A DNA stretch of 64,000 nt from the NCBI GenBank assembly GCA_964551975.1, contig CAZKFI010000001.1, forward strand, positions 124,001 through 188,000. The letters are read 5' to 3'. Below, piece after piece: positions 43,956 through 53,141 of this stretch (position 1 is its first letter; every line of letters starts with the position of its first letter). The translations under genes and the position numbers were made by a program. The notes below the pieces were generated by a model that saw only the letters and a program-made list of their open reading frames with translations, was not told the origin of the DNA and made no database searches. The DNA is from REEB426 sp964551975 (GTDB lineage: Bacteria > Actinomycetota > Actinomycetes > S36-B12).

Positions 43956-44080
43956 GGGGCGATCGTGTCAGATGCCCGATTCTGATCCCCGACTGGAGGT
44001 CCGGTTAGGAGTCCTCGGGAGGCCTGACTTCAGCCACGGTCCCCGATTCGCTGTCGGATGGCAGTGGTAGGCATGCGGGT

Positions 44081-47000
44081 ATGGCGAGCACGCCCGGCCG
44101 AGGCAGCAGCGGGTGGTCCTGGACCTTGGATCTCAGTGCTCCTCGGCCCCCCGAACCGCAGGCATTGGACGCCGACCAGGAGCGCGTCGCCAACCATCGC
44201 TCGGGACCCCTGCTGGTCCTTGCCGGTCCCGGAACCGGCAAGACGAGCACGATCGTTGAGGCCGTTGCTCGGCGGCTCACTGACGCTACGGAACCACTCC
44301 TGGGTGAGCAGGTGCTCGTACTGACCTTCGGCCGCCGTGCAGCAGGTGAACTTCGTGATCGCCTTGCTCGTCGACTCACCGGTGTTGCTGCACCGACCAC
44401 CATCCCTACGGTTGCGACGTTCCATGCCCTGGCCTACGCCCTGGTTGCCGAGTCCGGTGACGAGGGCCTACCGGACCTGCCGCCACGGCTCCTTTCCGGT
44501 GCAGAAGACGACGTGCGGATCCGTGAGTTACTGCAAGGCGCCATCGACGACGGCAGCATTGATTGGCCTGCCGAGTTCGAGGAGGCAACCGGCACCTTGG
44601 GGTTGGCGAACGAGATCAGGTCGGTACTAGCCCGCGCCCGCGCCCTGGGTCTGGAACCTGCAGACCTTGAGCGCATCGGACGCTCAGCCGGTCAGCCTGC
44701 CTGGGTGGCGCTCGCCGAGCTCGCCCGCCAGGACGCGGAGGTGATGTTGCTGGAGAACGTCTGCGACTACGCAGAGCTACTCCATCGCGCGGTAGTGCGA
44801 CTGAGTGAACCGACGCTGCGGCAGCGTGTGCATCGCAGTTTGCGTGCGGTCTACGTCGATGAATACCAAGATACGGACCCACTGCAGGTTGCCATGCTGC
44901 ATGCTCTGGTCGGTCCCAACTGCTCACTCGTTGCCGTAGGTGATCCCGATCAGTCGATCTACGCATTCCGCGGAGCGGATGTGCGCTCCATCGTGCGCTT
45001 TCCCGAGGAGTTCCCTACCGCCTCCGGGTCCCCGGCTCCGGTCATCGTGCTGGGCCACACGCGCAGATTCGGTTCGGGGATGCGCCAGGCTGTCTCCCGC
45101 ATTCTGGGCACTCGACCGCTGACCGTGCATGGCAGCGGCCTGATCACCAAAGAACAACTCATCGCTCATCGGCACCCGATCTGCGAGAGCGACGGTGGTG
45201 AGATTCTCGTGCAGTCCTACGGGTCGCAGACAAGTCGGGATGTGGGGATCGCCGAACAGATCCGGCGCGCTCATCTTGATGATGGAATCCCCTGGGAGCG
45301 TATGGCGATCCTGGTGCGTACGGCACGCCATATCCCGAGTCTGCAGCGCACACTTCAGGCCGCAGAGGTTCCCGTCGCAGTGGCCGCAGACGAACGACCC
45401 TTGCGGGCCGAGCCTGCTGTTGCAGTACTCCTGGCCGCGGCGCAGGCTGCGGTCGATCTGCCGAACCTCAGTGTGGAACAGGCCCGTGACCTGCTAGCCG
45501 GTCCGTTGGGCGGGTTGGATGCCGGTGACCTGCGGGCCCTGGGCCGTGAACTCCGGCGATTGTTTCGTCTCAACCTGCCGCCCGGCGAGTTGCCGTCCTC
45601 TGCCGAGTTGCTCCGCGATGCCCTCAGCGGCACTCTGGCGTCGCTCCCCAGTGGAACGCTCCCCAGCGGAACGATCTCCAGTGGAACCATCCCCATTGGT
45701 GACCGCATAGACGAACGACTCGTGGACAGTTGGCAACGACTGCAGCGCCTTCATGCACTCCTGGCCCATGCCAGGGAGCAGATCGATGCGGGGCTGCCCG
45801 CCGCGATGATCCTGTGGACGTTGTGGTCCGGCGAGTTACCTGACGCTGGACGAGCACACGGTTGGCCGGAGCGCCTGCGCCACGCCGCCCTACGGGGTTC
45901 TTGTACGGCGGACCGTGAGATCGATGCGGTACTCGCGCTGTTCGACACAGCCGAGCGTGCCGAACAGCGCTTCCGGGGTGTTGCCGGCATCAACCACCTG
46001 CTCGCTGCCCTTCGCGCTCAGCAGATCCCCGCAGAACCGGTTTCCGAGCGTTCCTTGGATGTTGCGGCGGTTCGGATGCTCACGGTGCATCGCGCCAAAG
46101 GCCTGGAGTGGGACCGCGTCTGGCTCGTTGGTGTCGAAGAGGGTGAATGGCCGGATCTGCGCCAACGCGGCTCCATCCTGCAATCCGAACGACTCACGCC
46201 ATCAGGGTTGGGTGCTGCACCCACCGTCGCCGAGCTCCTCGCTGAGGAACGACGACTGTTCTATGTCGCCTGCACCCGTGCTCGTGAACGCGTCACTGTC
46301 ACGACAGTCACGACCGCTAGCACAGGGACTGCAGCAACCGCAGTTGAGCACGGCGCAAGTGAGATCAGTCGATTCATTGATGACCTGCAGCTACCGATAG
46401 AGCCACTGGCACCCCGGGCCCGTGAAGCCGCTTCCATGGATGGACTCGTTGCCCGATTACGCCACGTGCTGCAGGATGCGTCTGCGTCACCTGAACTGCG
46501 GGCGGCGGCAGCGGACCGGCTCGCCGATCTCGCAAGCCAGCGTGATGAGGACGGCGCTGCACTGGTTCCCTTTGCCAACCCGGACACCTGGTGGGGTGTG
46601 CGCACCGTCACGGAGGGTGCGCACGCAGTACGACCGACAGAACAGCCAGTTGCCCTGTCCGGGAGTGGCCTGGAAACGCTGACCCAGTGCCCACTGCGTT
46701 GGTTCCTGGATCGCGAGGCGGCAGCCGAATCGGTCAAAGGAACCGCCACGAGGTTCGGCAGCATCGTGCACGCCGTTGCCGACGGCATCGCCAATGGTGA
46801 GGTGCCTGCCGATGCGCAGACAGCAGATGCCCTCGTTGACCGAGTCTGGCGTGAGTTGCGTTTCGATGCACGATGGCGGTCGGAGGCGGAACGGCTCCAG
46901 GCACGCTCAGCACTCGCCCGTTTCCTGGACTATCACCTCGCCGCAGCACGTGAATTAGTCGCCACTGAGCGGCACTACGAGACAGTGATCGAGACTTCGA

Positions 47001-47428
47001 CACCGACCGGTCAGGACCAGGTGCATCTTCGCGGCTATCTGGATCGCGTCGAGCGCGATAGTGAAGGGCGACTGGTGGCTATTGACCTCAAGACCACGCG
47101 ATCTGCCGTGGCCCCGAAGCAGGTCGCCCACCATGCCCAACTCGGGGTCTACCAGTTGCTTCTGCAGTCGCATGCCGAGCAGCGTCCCGGTGGCGCGGCA
47201 TTGGTGCAGTTGCGCGTTGCTGCAGGTGCTGGTTCCCAGAGCCCGAAGGTCCAGTTCCAGGATCCCATTCCGCAGGAGGAACCCAACTGGATTCGCGAGC
47301 AACTCGGCATTGCTGCTCATACTGTGCGCGCTGAAATATTCGATGCGATCGATGGTCGCCATTGCGACAACTGCGCCCACGCCTGGAGTTGTCCAACAAA
47401 GCCCCAGGGTCAGCAGGTCGTACCGTGA
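44081..47428 (+). CDS. adnA: AdnA-like ATP-dependent helicase-nuclease subunit (UvrD/PcrA type)
   Basis: 1115 residues. Walker A AGPGTGKT is at about 48-55, and YVDEYQDTDPLQ is the Walker B. GDPDQSIYAFRGAD and VHRAKGLEWDRVWL are motifs III and V. The C-terminal PD-(D/E)XK nuclease has IDLKTTRSAV near 1003. Four cysteines (870, 1095, 1098, 1104: CPLRWF and CDNCAHAWSC) form an AddB-type iron-sulfur nuclease clamp. With AdnB it resects double-strand breaks in actinobacteria in place of RecBCD. The start has no clear ribosome site. The end overlaps adnB (GTGA). Confidence 0.9.
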   Translation: MASTPGRGSSGWSWTLDLSAPRPPEPQALDADQERVANHRSGPLLVLAGPGTGKTSTIVEAVARRLTDATEPLLGEQVLVLTFGRRAAGELRDRLARRLTGVAAPTTIPTVATFHALAYALVAESGDEGLPDLPPRLLSGAEDDVRIRELLQGAIDDGSIDWPAEFEEATGTLGLANEIRSVLARARALGLEPADLERIGRSAGQPAWVALAELARQDAEVMLLENVCDYAELLHRAVVRLSEPTLRQRVHRSLRAVYVDEYQDTDPLQVAMLHALVGPNCSLVAVGDPDQSIYAFRGADVRSIVRFPEEFPTASGSPAPVIVLGHTRRFGSGMRQAVSRILGTRPLTVHGSGLITKEQLIAHRHPICESDGGEILVQSYGSQTSRDVGIAEQIRRAHLDDGIPWERMAILVRTARHIPSLQRTLQAAEVPVAVAADERPLRAEPAVAVLLAAAQAAVDLPNLSVEQARDLLAGPLGGLDAGDLRALGRELRRLFRLNLPPGELPSSAELLRDALSGTLASLPSGTLPSGTISSGTIPIGDRIDERLVDSWQRLQRLHALLAHAREQIDAGLPAAMILWTLWSGELPDAGRAHGWPERLRHAALRGSCTADREIDAVLALFDTAERAEQRFRGVAGINHLLAALRAQQIPAEPVSERSLDVAAVRMLTVHRAKGLEWDRVWLVGVEEGEWPDLRQRGSILQSERLTPSGLGAAPTVAELLAEERRLFYVACTRARERVTVTTVTTASTGTAATAVEHGASEISRFIDDLQLPIEPLAPRAREAASMDGLVARLRHVLQDASASPELRAAAADRLADLASQRDEDGAALVPFANPDTWWGVRTVTEGAHAVRPTEQPVALSGSGLETLTQCPLRWFLDREAAAESVKGTATRFGSIVHAVADGIANGEVPADAQTADALVDRVWRELRFDARWRSEAERLQARSALARFLDYHLAAARELVATERHYETVIETSTPTGQDQVHLRGYLDRVERDSEGRLVAIDLKTTRSAVAPKQVAHHAQLGVYQLLLQSHAEQRPGGAALVQLRVAAGAGSQSPKVQFQDPIPQEEPNWIREQLGIAAHTVRAEIFDAIDGRHCDNCAHAWSCPTKPQGQQVVP
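45644..45703 (+). repeat. Four tandem 15-bp units inside adnA
   Basis: Units at 45644, 45659, 45674 and 45689 encode L-P-S-G-T, L-P-S-G-T, I-S-S-G-T and I-P-I-G-D. The frame is preserved. The insert lies in a variable loop between helicase motifs. Confidence 0.85.
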
Positions 47429-50400
47429 CTACCAGGGATGCGTTGCACGAGGCTCTCGGCTTCACACTCAGCGAAGAGCAATGGCAGGTACTGGAGGCAC
47501 CACTAAGTCCCTGCGTCGTTGTCGCAGGCGCTGGTACGGGCAAGACCACCGCCATGGCTGCACGGGTGGCCTGGTTGGTTGTTACCGACCAGGTTCGTGC
47601 GGACGCGGTACTCGGGCTCACCTTCACGACAAAAGCCGCCGGTGAATTGCGCCAGGACGTGCGCAACGTGCGACAACGCCTCGCTAAAAGCCTTGAAGCA
47701 ATGGATCTTGCATCGGACGAGGTCAATTCCGCGGAACCAACCGTGCTGACCTACCACGCGTTTGCCGCTCGCATCATCGCCGAGCACGGCCTGCGTCTGG
47801 GTATTGAACCCACCGCGGAGGTACTCAGTGCAGGTCCGCGTATGCAAATGGCCCATCGGCTGGTGTGCAGTACGGAACTTCCACTGGGAAGTGCCGATGT
47901 CTCCGAGGCCACCATCACCCAAAACCTCGTCGCCCTAGACGACTCCTTAGCCGATCTCGCCGTCGAGCCAGCGGCGTTGATTGAGCATGACCAGGGAGAG
48001 ATTGAGTGGCTGGAATCGCTACCCAAGCTCAGCAGTATCGGGGTCGAGCTAATCAAAACGAGTCGGCGCCGAAAGCTCTTGGCGCAATTGGTCATCGAAT
48101 GGCGAGCGGAAAAGAAGAAGCGGGGCGTGCTGGACTTCGCCGATCAGACACGACTCGCGCTTGAATTGGTGACGACCTATCCAACGATTCGGCAAAGTCT
48201 GCGGAGCTTGTTCGGTGTGGTGTTACTCGATGAGTATCAGGACACCTCTGTTGCCCAACGCAAGATGCTGCAGCAGATCTTCGGCACCGGCCACGCATTG
48301 ACTGCTGTGGGAGACCCCTGTCAGGCGCTGTACACCTGGCGTGGTGCTTCCTTCGAAACGATCGATACGTTCCTTCGGGATTTCACTGGGTCGGCTGATG
48401 CTGCACCGTCGGCGAATCTCAGCCTGACGGCAAACCGACGCTCAGATAGGGCGATCCTTGCGGCAGCAAATGTGACGTCCAAGGAATTGCGCGACAAACA
48501 CCCCAACGTCCGTGAACTCGTACCCGGTGATCCAGATCGTCCCCTTGGGGATCTTTCCTGTGCACTCTTCGAAACGGTGCTCCAGGAGCGTGCCTGGCTC
48601 GTGGAGCGCATCCGCGAGTTGGGGGGACGACATGACTGGGGGTCCATTGCCGTGCTCGGCGCAACGGCCGCAGTGTTGGCCGACGTTGCGGTACGTCTGG
48701 AGCAGCAGGGAATCCCGGTCCAGGTCCATGGTGCGGCAGGGCTGCTCCATCAGCCTGCGGTGGCTGAGCTCTACTCGATGTTGCGAGCAATCCACGACCC
48801 CACAGACAACGTCGCGTTGGCGCGGCTTTTGACCGGGGTGCGCTGGTCCATTGGCCCTCGAGACCTTGCTGCACTGGGTTCCCGAGCCAGGTTCTTGGCG
48901 CAAGGCGTGGGTCGTCCCAAGACAACCAACGTTGTTGAGGCACTTGATGCCGCGGTGGCCGGCAGTGATCCGGTCGAGGCCCTTGCCTTAGGAGATGCGT
49001 TGTCCGATCTCGGTGACCCGGGGGAGTACAGCCCGCAGGCACTGTCACGATTGACGGAACTCGATGCAGAACTGCGCGGCCTACGTCGATCCACCGGCCA
49101 GCCGCTGAGCTCCTTCATTGCCAGAGTCATCGCTGCCACTGGATTAGGGGTTGAAGCGGCGCTCGACCAGGCGGAACTCGGCCATGCCGCGGCGCTGCAC
49201 TCGTTCCTTGCCCTGATCGATGAGTTCGGTACGACTTCGCTTGGTGCCTTTCTCAGTTTGCTGGCCGACATGGAGCGATTCGATGTCGACCTTCCGCTGG
49301 AAAGCGTTCGCCAACGGGATGCTGTGCAGCTCATGACGATCCATAAGGCGAAGGGGCTTGAGTTCCCGCACGTGTTCGTGCCATCCGTGGCCGCCGGGGT
49401 ATTTCCGAGCGGCAAGAGTCGGGCGATCTGGACGACGAACGCCACCGAAGTGCCCTTTGACTTGCGCGAGGATGCACCCGCGGGTCTGCCGAAGTTCCCG
49501 CGGCATGAGCTTGGCTCGCCGCGACCAACCGACCACAATGCCTACAAGGATGCGTTGCAAGCGCTCCATGAGCTTGACGACCGACGCCTGGCTTACGTTG
49601 CATTGACGCGTGCGCAGCAGAGCCTGGTCGTCACGGGCTACCGCTGGGGCCTGACGCAATCCAAGCCCTTCGCCGACAGCCCCTACCTCGCTGCCGTCGC
49701 CGAGGCTTGCACCAGTGGTCAGGGCACCGTGGTGACCTGGGCTCCGATGCCTGCGACCGATGCGCGCAATCCAATGCTGGCATCTGGCCCAGCCCGCACA
49801 GCATGGCCCGCGCCAGTCTCAACGCGGCAGACGATCCTCGAGGCCGCTGATGCTGTGACGACGCGGCTTCAGCAGCCACCCACCCTGCCCGGCATGCCCG
49901 ACCGTCCCTATGGCAACGACAGGAACCGACTCAGCGATCAGGAGCGCGCGCGGGTCGCGGCCTGGGACCTCGATGCGGCTGCATTCCTCGCCGAGGCGCG
50001 CCGTCGCCGGGAACGCCACCGCGTGGTTCGACTGCCTGACTCGGTGTCCGCCAGCACGATGCTGCGGGCCGCCAAAGAACCAGAATCACTTGCGCTGGAC
50101 CTTGCCCGCCCGATGCCGCAGCGACCCTCACTGGCGGCACGGCGGGGAATTGCCTTCCATACCTGGGCGGAGCGTAGGTTTGGCCAACAGGCTCTCCTGG
50201 TCCCTGATGATCTGCCGGGCGCTGCCGATGCTGAACTCATCGACGTGGATCTCCAGGCGCTCCAATCCGCCTTCGAGTCCAGTGCTTTCGCCGATCGCAT
50301 ACCGGTCGCTGTTGAGCACCCCTTTGCTCTGGTGCTCGACGGTCGTGTCATTCGCGGACGCATCGATGCGGTCTTCGAGCGCAACGGTCGATATGACGTC

Positions 50401-50580
50401 ATTGACTGGAAGACCGGCAGTTCGGCCGATCCTCTGCAATTAGCGATCTACCGCACGGCGTGGGCACGGGAAAAGCAGATTCCCGTAGAACAGGTGGATG
50501 CGGGGTTCCTCATGGTGCGAACTGGCGAGGTCATCCGCCCGGAACCGCTCCCGGACCTCGATTCGATGTTTGGTCGCTGA
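47425..50580 (+). CDS. adnB: AdnB-like ATP-dependent helicase-nuclease subunit
   Basis: 1051 residues from GTG 47425, overlapping the adnA stop. Walker A AGAGTGKT is at about 33-40, LLDEYQDTSVAQ is Walker B, then GDPCQALYTWRGAS and HKAKGLEFPHVFVPS. The C-terminal nuclease shows IRGRIDAVFERN and DVIDWKTGSSADP near residue 990. It forms the heterodimeric end-resection motor with AdnA. Unlike its partner it has no clear cysteine cluster. Which subunit is A or B is assigned by order (adnA then adnB) as in mycobacteria. The 3' end overlaps the convergent acyltransferase gene by 50 bp. Confidence 0.9.
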   Translation: MTTRDALHEALGFTLSEEQWQVLEAPLSPCVVVAGAGTGKTTAMAARVAWLVVTDQVRADAVLGLTFTTKAAGELRQDVRNVRQRLAKSLEAMDLASDEVNSAEPTVLTYHAFAARIIAEHGLRLGIEPTAEVLSAGPRMQMAHRLVCSTELPLGSADVSEATITQNLVALDDSLADLAVEPAALIEHDQGEIEWLESLPKLSSIGVELIKTSRRRKLLAQLVIEWRAEKKKRGVLDFADQTRLALELVTTYPTIRQSLRSLFGVVLLDEYQDTSVAQRKMLQQIFGTGHALTAVGDPCQALYTWRGASFETIDTFLRDFTGSADAAPSANLSLTANRRSDRAILAAANVTSKELRDKHPNVRELVPGDPDRPLGDLSCALFETVLQERAWLVERIRELGGRHDWGSIAVLGATAAVLADVAVRLEQQGIPVQVHGAAGLLHQPAVAELYSMLRAIHDPTDNVALARLLTGVRWSIGPRDLAALGSRARFLAQGVGRPKTTNVVEALDAAVAGSDPVEALALGDALSDLGDPGEYSPQALSRLTELDAELRGLRRSTGQPLSSFIARVIAATGLGVEAALDQAELGHAAALHSFLALIDEFGTTSLGAFLSLLADMERFDVDLPLESVRQRDAVQLMTIHKAKGLEFPHVFVPSVAAGVFPSGKSRAIWTTNATEVPFDLREDAPAGLPKFPRHELGSPRPTDHNAYKDALQALHELDDRRLAYVALTRAQQSLVVTGYRWGLTQSKPFADSPYLAAVAEACTSGQGTVVTWAPMPATDARNPMLASGPARTAWPAPVSTRQTILEAADAVTTRLQQPPTLPGMPDRPYGNDRNRLSDQERARVAAWDLDAAAFLAEARRRRERHRVVRLPDSVSASTMLRAAKEPESLALDLARPMPQRPSLAARRGIAFHTWAERRFGQQALLVPDDLPGAADAELIDVDLQALQSAFESSAFADRIPVAVEHPFALVLDGRVIRGRIDAVFERNGRYDVIDWKTGSSADPLQLAIYRTAWAREKQIPVEQVDAGFLMVRTGEVIRPEPLPDLDSMFGR

Positions 50581-51826
50581 CTTCGATCGGTTCAGCACTA
50601 TCGCCGCGTCCTTGCACCTCGGCCGCGCGCTCACCGGCCTCTTCGGTGGGCACGGGACGAGCACCGCCGATCTTGCGCATCCACTCGCGTGCGGGCTCCT
50701 CCACTATGCGCCACATCAGCCAGGCGATCACCAAGGAACCGACGATCAGCACCAGAACTGCGACCACATACACAACGCCAGACTCAATGCCGACGACCCG
50801 CATGCCAGCCCGCCAGAGCCCGAACCACACCAGATGCGTCATGTAGAGCGAGTACGAGATGAAGCCGCCCAGGACCAGCAGAGGAGTTGCCAACCACCGG
50901 GCCATGCCGCGGCGTGCCACGGCCAGCGCTCCGATCCAGGCGATCAGGAACGGCACCAGGAGTAGATGGAAATACGGTGGGAGCGGTTCAGCGTCGGGGT
51001 TCAGTGTGCTGGTAGGCGGCTGCGCGGCAGGCAGCATGCCCAGGATGGTTGCACCAAGGATCACCACCACCGGCAGAGCAAATCCGAGGAAGTTTGCGAT
51101 GTGCTCGGCATTGGCCGACGCACTCTTCCCCGCGGAGGCGATGCGCTGCACGATGAGATAGGTGATGGCCCCAGCGGTGAATTCTGTGGCAATGCGCACC
51201 GTTGAACCCCAGGCATCTGTGTAGTACGGATCGGTTGTGCGCATCGCGTAGACCATGAGCGGGCCGAGCGCAGCGCACCAGGCAGCGACAAGCCAGCCGG
51301 TTGCGAGGCGGCGGTGCATCCGCCAGAAAACGAGGATCAACAGTGGAAATGCCAGATAGGCGAGCCATTCCATCGAAAGGGACCAGGCGACGAAGTTCCA
51401 TCCCCGCTGTGGATCCGGGCCCCACTCCTGGATCAACAGCAGGTTGCGGATGAAGTCGATGGGGTTCAACCAATCTCGGTCGGGGGTTCGACCTGCCAGC
51501 ATCGCCTCGGCAACCACAGCGACACCGGCGACGAGGAGCATGACGACGTGCACGGGGTATACGCGGGCCAATCGCAGCCACCAGAACTGACCAGTCTGGC
51601 GGGCCTTGAGGCTGCCGCCCATGCGCTGCAAGTAGGTATGCGTCAGGATGAAACCGCTGAGCGCGAAGAAGAGATCCACTCCTAAGCGACCAACGCGTAG
51701 TGTTTCGCTAAGCACGGGTATTTCAAGCACTCCTAGCGGCTGCAGCGGACCCTGCAGGTGATAGGCAAGTACCCACGCAGCAGCGATGAACCGGATACCG
51801 GTCAATTGCCGGATGAACAGGCTCAC
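50531..51826 (-). CDS. Acyltransferase family 3 (OafA-like) membrane protein
   Basis: 431 residues with about ten transmembrane helices. It begins RQLTGIRFIAAAWVLAYHL, with the catalytic histidine of the family, and has LGVDLFFALSGFILTHTYL and YLAFPLLILVFWRM segments. Members O-acetylate exported glycans, peptidoglycan or lipids using an acyl donor from the cytoplasm. Target here is unknown. The C-terminus is hydrophilic and low in conservation. The GTG start lies 6 nt after a minus-strand AACGAT, consistent with a leaderless transcript. Confidence 0.88.
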   Translation of the reverse strand: MSLFIRQLTGIRFIAAAWVLAYHLQGPLQPLGVLEIPVLSETLRVGRLGVDLFFALSGFILTHTYLQRMGGSLKARQTGQFWWLRLARVYPVHVVMLLVAGVAVVAEAMLAGRTPDRDWLNPIDFIRNLLLIQEWGPDPQRGWNFVAWSLSMEWLAYLAFPLLILVFWRMHRRLATGWLVAAWCAALGPLMVYAMRTTDPYYTDAWGSTVRIATEFTAGAITYLIVQRIASAGKSASANAEHIANFLGFALPVVVILGATILGMLPAAQPPTSTLNPDAEPLPPYFHLLLVPFLIAWIGALAVARRGMARWLATPLLVLGGFISYSLYMTHLVWFGLWRAGMRVVGIESGVVYVVAVLVLIVGSLVIAWLMWRIVEEPAREWMRKIGGARPVPTEEAGERAAEVQGRGDSAEPIEVSDQTSNRGPGAVPGG

Positions 51827-51862
51827 GAGCCGATCGTTGCATGCCGCTGCCCATGGCCGACG

Positions 51863-51893
51863 TAGGCTGCGCCGAATGTGGGGTGTCGCATGA
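51863..51893 (+). promoter_or_regulatory. TAGGCT followed by a five-codon ORF upstream of nudC
   Basis: TAGGCT (51863-51868) is 7 nt before ATG 51876, which opens the frame MWGVA and stops at 51893. nudC begins 55 nt later. This may be the nudC promoter with a leader peptide on a leaderless RNA, or coincidence. Confidence 0.3.
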
Positions 51894-51948
51894 AGGGGTG
51901 GTCAGCTATCCACCAGCGCATTGACAGACAGGGTGAGGCGAACGCCAG

Positions 51949-52869
51949 ATGACCGAGATGATGAACGATCTCCTGCTCTCACGGGCGGCAGTTGATCGTG
52001 CGGCGCATCTGCGCGGTGACGATGCGTTTCAGCAGGCTGCGCGCACTGATCCACGATCAATGGTGCTCTGGGTGCATTCCGGGTCAATCGCGGTGATTGC
52101 CGGCAGTCCCACTCTGGCCTTGACGGCGTTGAGTGCCTTGCCTGCGGATGCAGACGTGAGCTTCCTAGGCATCAGTCCTACGGGAGCAGCGGTCTTCGCC
52201 CGCCATCACTTCGGCCCGCGTGAAGAGATCGAACTCCCCGAAGGTGCCTCCTGGATCGGACTCCGGGAGATCGGCCACGCTCTCGATGATCATGACGCCG
52301 GCCTGACGGTCAATGCTGTTGCCCTGGATAACTGGCGTCGTGCGACTCGGCTGTGTCCAGGCTGCGGTGAGTATCTGGTGACCCGACAGGCTGGTTGGTC
52401 GCTGCATTGCATCCCCGAGACTCGCGATCACTTTCCACGCACCGAGCCGGCTGTCATCATGCTGGTGCGAGATACGCAGGATCGCGCCTTACTCGGCCGA
52501 CAGGGGATCTGGCAGCCGCGCTGGTTCTCAACCTTCGCCGGTTTCGTCGAGGCGGGCGAGTCAGCCGAGGCAGCCGTGCGCCGTGAGCTCCTCGAGGAGG
52601 TCGGGGTAGCCATCGATCGCCTGGCCTATCTGGGCAGCCAACCCTGGCCCTTTCCCGCTTCGCTCATGCTGGGCTACCACGCTTGGACGACGCAGACCGA
52701 AGTCACCGTTGACCAGGAGGAGATCGCTGAAGCTCGGTGGTTCACCCGAGAGGAATTGGAACGTGCCTGTGGTGCCGGGGAGGTACTGCTACCTCCGGCA
52801 GTGTCCATCTCCCGCAAACTCATCGAGCGGTGGTTTGGGGCGCCCCTGCCCGGCAACTGGTTGCGTTGA
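51949..52869 (+). CDS. nudC: NAD+ diphosphatase NudC
   Basis: 306 residues. A zinc-ribbon-like segment, LCPGCGEYLVTRQAGWSLHC, has three cysteines; the fourth ligand position of the E. coli enzyme is not cysteine. The Nudix box GFVEAGESAEAAVRRELLEEVGV fits GX5EX7REUXEEXGU. The NudC-specific SQPWPFPASLM follows it. The enzyme hydrolyses NAD(H) and can remove NAD caps from RNA. In mycobacteria nudC likewise lies beside mrx1 and adnB. It converges on mrx1, 14 bp away. Confidence 0.9.
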   Translation: MTEMMNDLLLSRAAVDRAAHLRGDDAFQQAARTDPRSMVLWVHSGSIAVIAGSPTLALTALSALPADADVSFLGISPTGAAVFARHHFGPREEIELPEGASWIGLREIGHALDDHDAGLTVNAVALDNWRRATRLCPGCGEYLVTRQAGWSLHCIPETRDHFPRTEPAVIMLVRDTQDRALLGRQGIWQPRWFSTFAGFVEAGESAEAAVRRELLEEVGVAIDRLAYLGSQPWPFPASLMLGYHAWTTQTEVTVDQEEIAEARWFTREELERACGAGEVLLPPAVSISRKLIERWFGAPLPGNWLR

Positions 52870-52883
52870 GACCAACTGCGCTG

Positions 52884-53117
52884 CTAGGCCAAGCCGAGCT
52901 TGGCTTTGACCTCACCGATCGATGGGTTCGTCAGTGCACTGCCATCGTCGAATAGGACAGTGGGCACGGTCTGATTGCCCCCGTTGACGGATTCCACGAA
53001 CGCCGCCGAGGTGGGATCCGCTTCGATATCGATCTCCTCGAAGGCAATGCCCTCGCGACCCAACTGGGCCTTGAGCCGCTGGCAGTAGCCGCACCAGACC
53101 GTGGTGTACATCTTCAT
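52884..53117 (-). CDS. mrx1: Mycoredoxin (glutaredoxin-like, mycothiol-dependent)
   Basis: 77 residues. The active site WCGYCQRLK near residues 7-15 is followed by a thioredoxin fold with TVPTVLF (cis-proline) and a SALTNPS turn. Mycoredoxin-1 reduces mycothiol-mixed disulfides, so mycothiol metabolism is implied for this organism. The frame is open 7 codons upstream; ATG 53117 is preferred because a minus-strand TAGCGT stands exactly 7 nt away. It shares that promoter with uvrD2. Confidence 0.88.
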   Translation of the reverse strand: MKMYTTVWCGYCQRLKAQLGREGIAFEEIDIEADPTSAAFVESVNGGNQTVPTVLFDDGSALTNPSIGEVKAKLGLA

Positions 53118-53124
53118 AGGCCCA

Positions 53125-53134
53125 ACGCTAGCGT
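53125..53134. promoter_or_regulatory. Palindromic shared -10 (mrx1 / uvrD2), bidirectional leaderless promoter
   Basis: ACGCTAGCGT reads TAGCGT on both strands. Rightward, GTG 53142 is 7 nt from the hexamer; leftward, ATG 53117 is 7 nt from it. The two start codons lie symmetrically 24 bp apart, with no room for leaders or separate promoters. Confidence 0.6.
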
Positions 53135-53141
53135 GCATCGC

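Noticed and set aside
51902..51948. tRNA-like or attenuator fold upstream of nudC
   Set aside because: No acceptor or anticodon pattern, and no T-tract hairpin.
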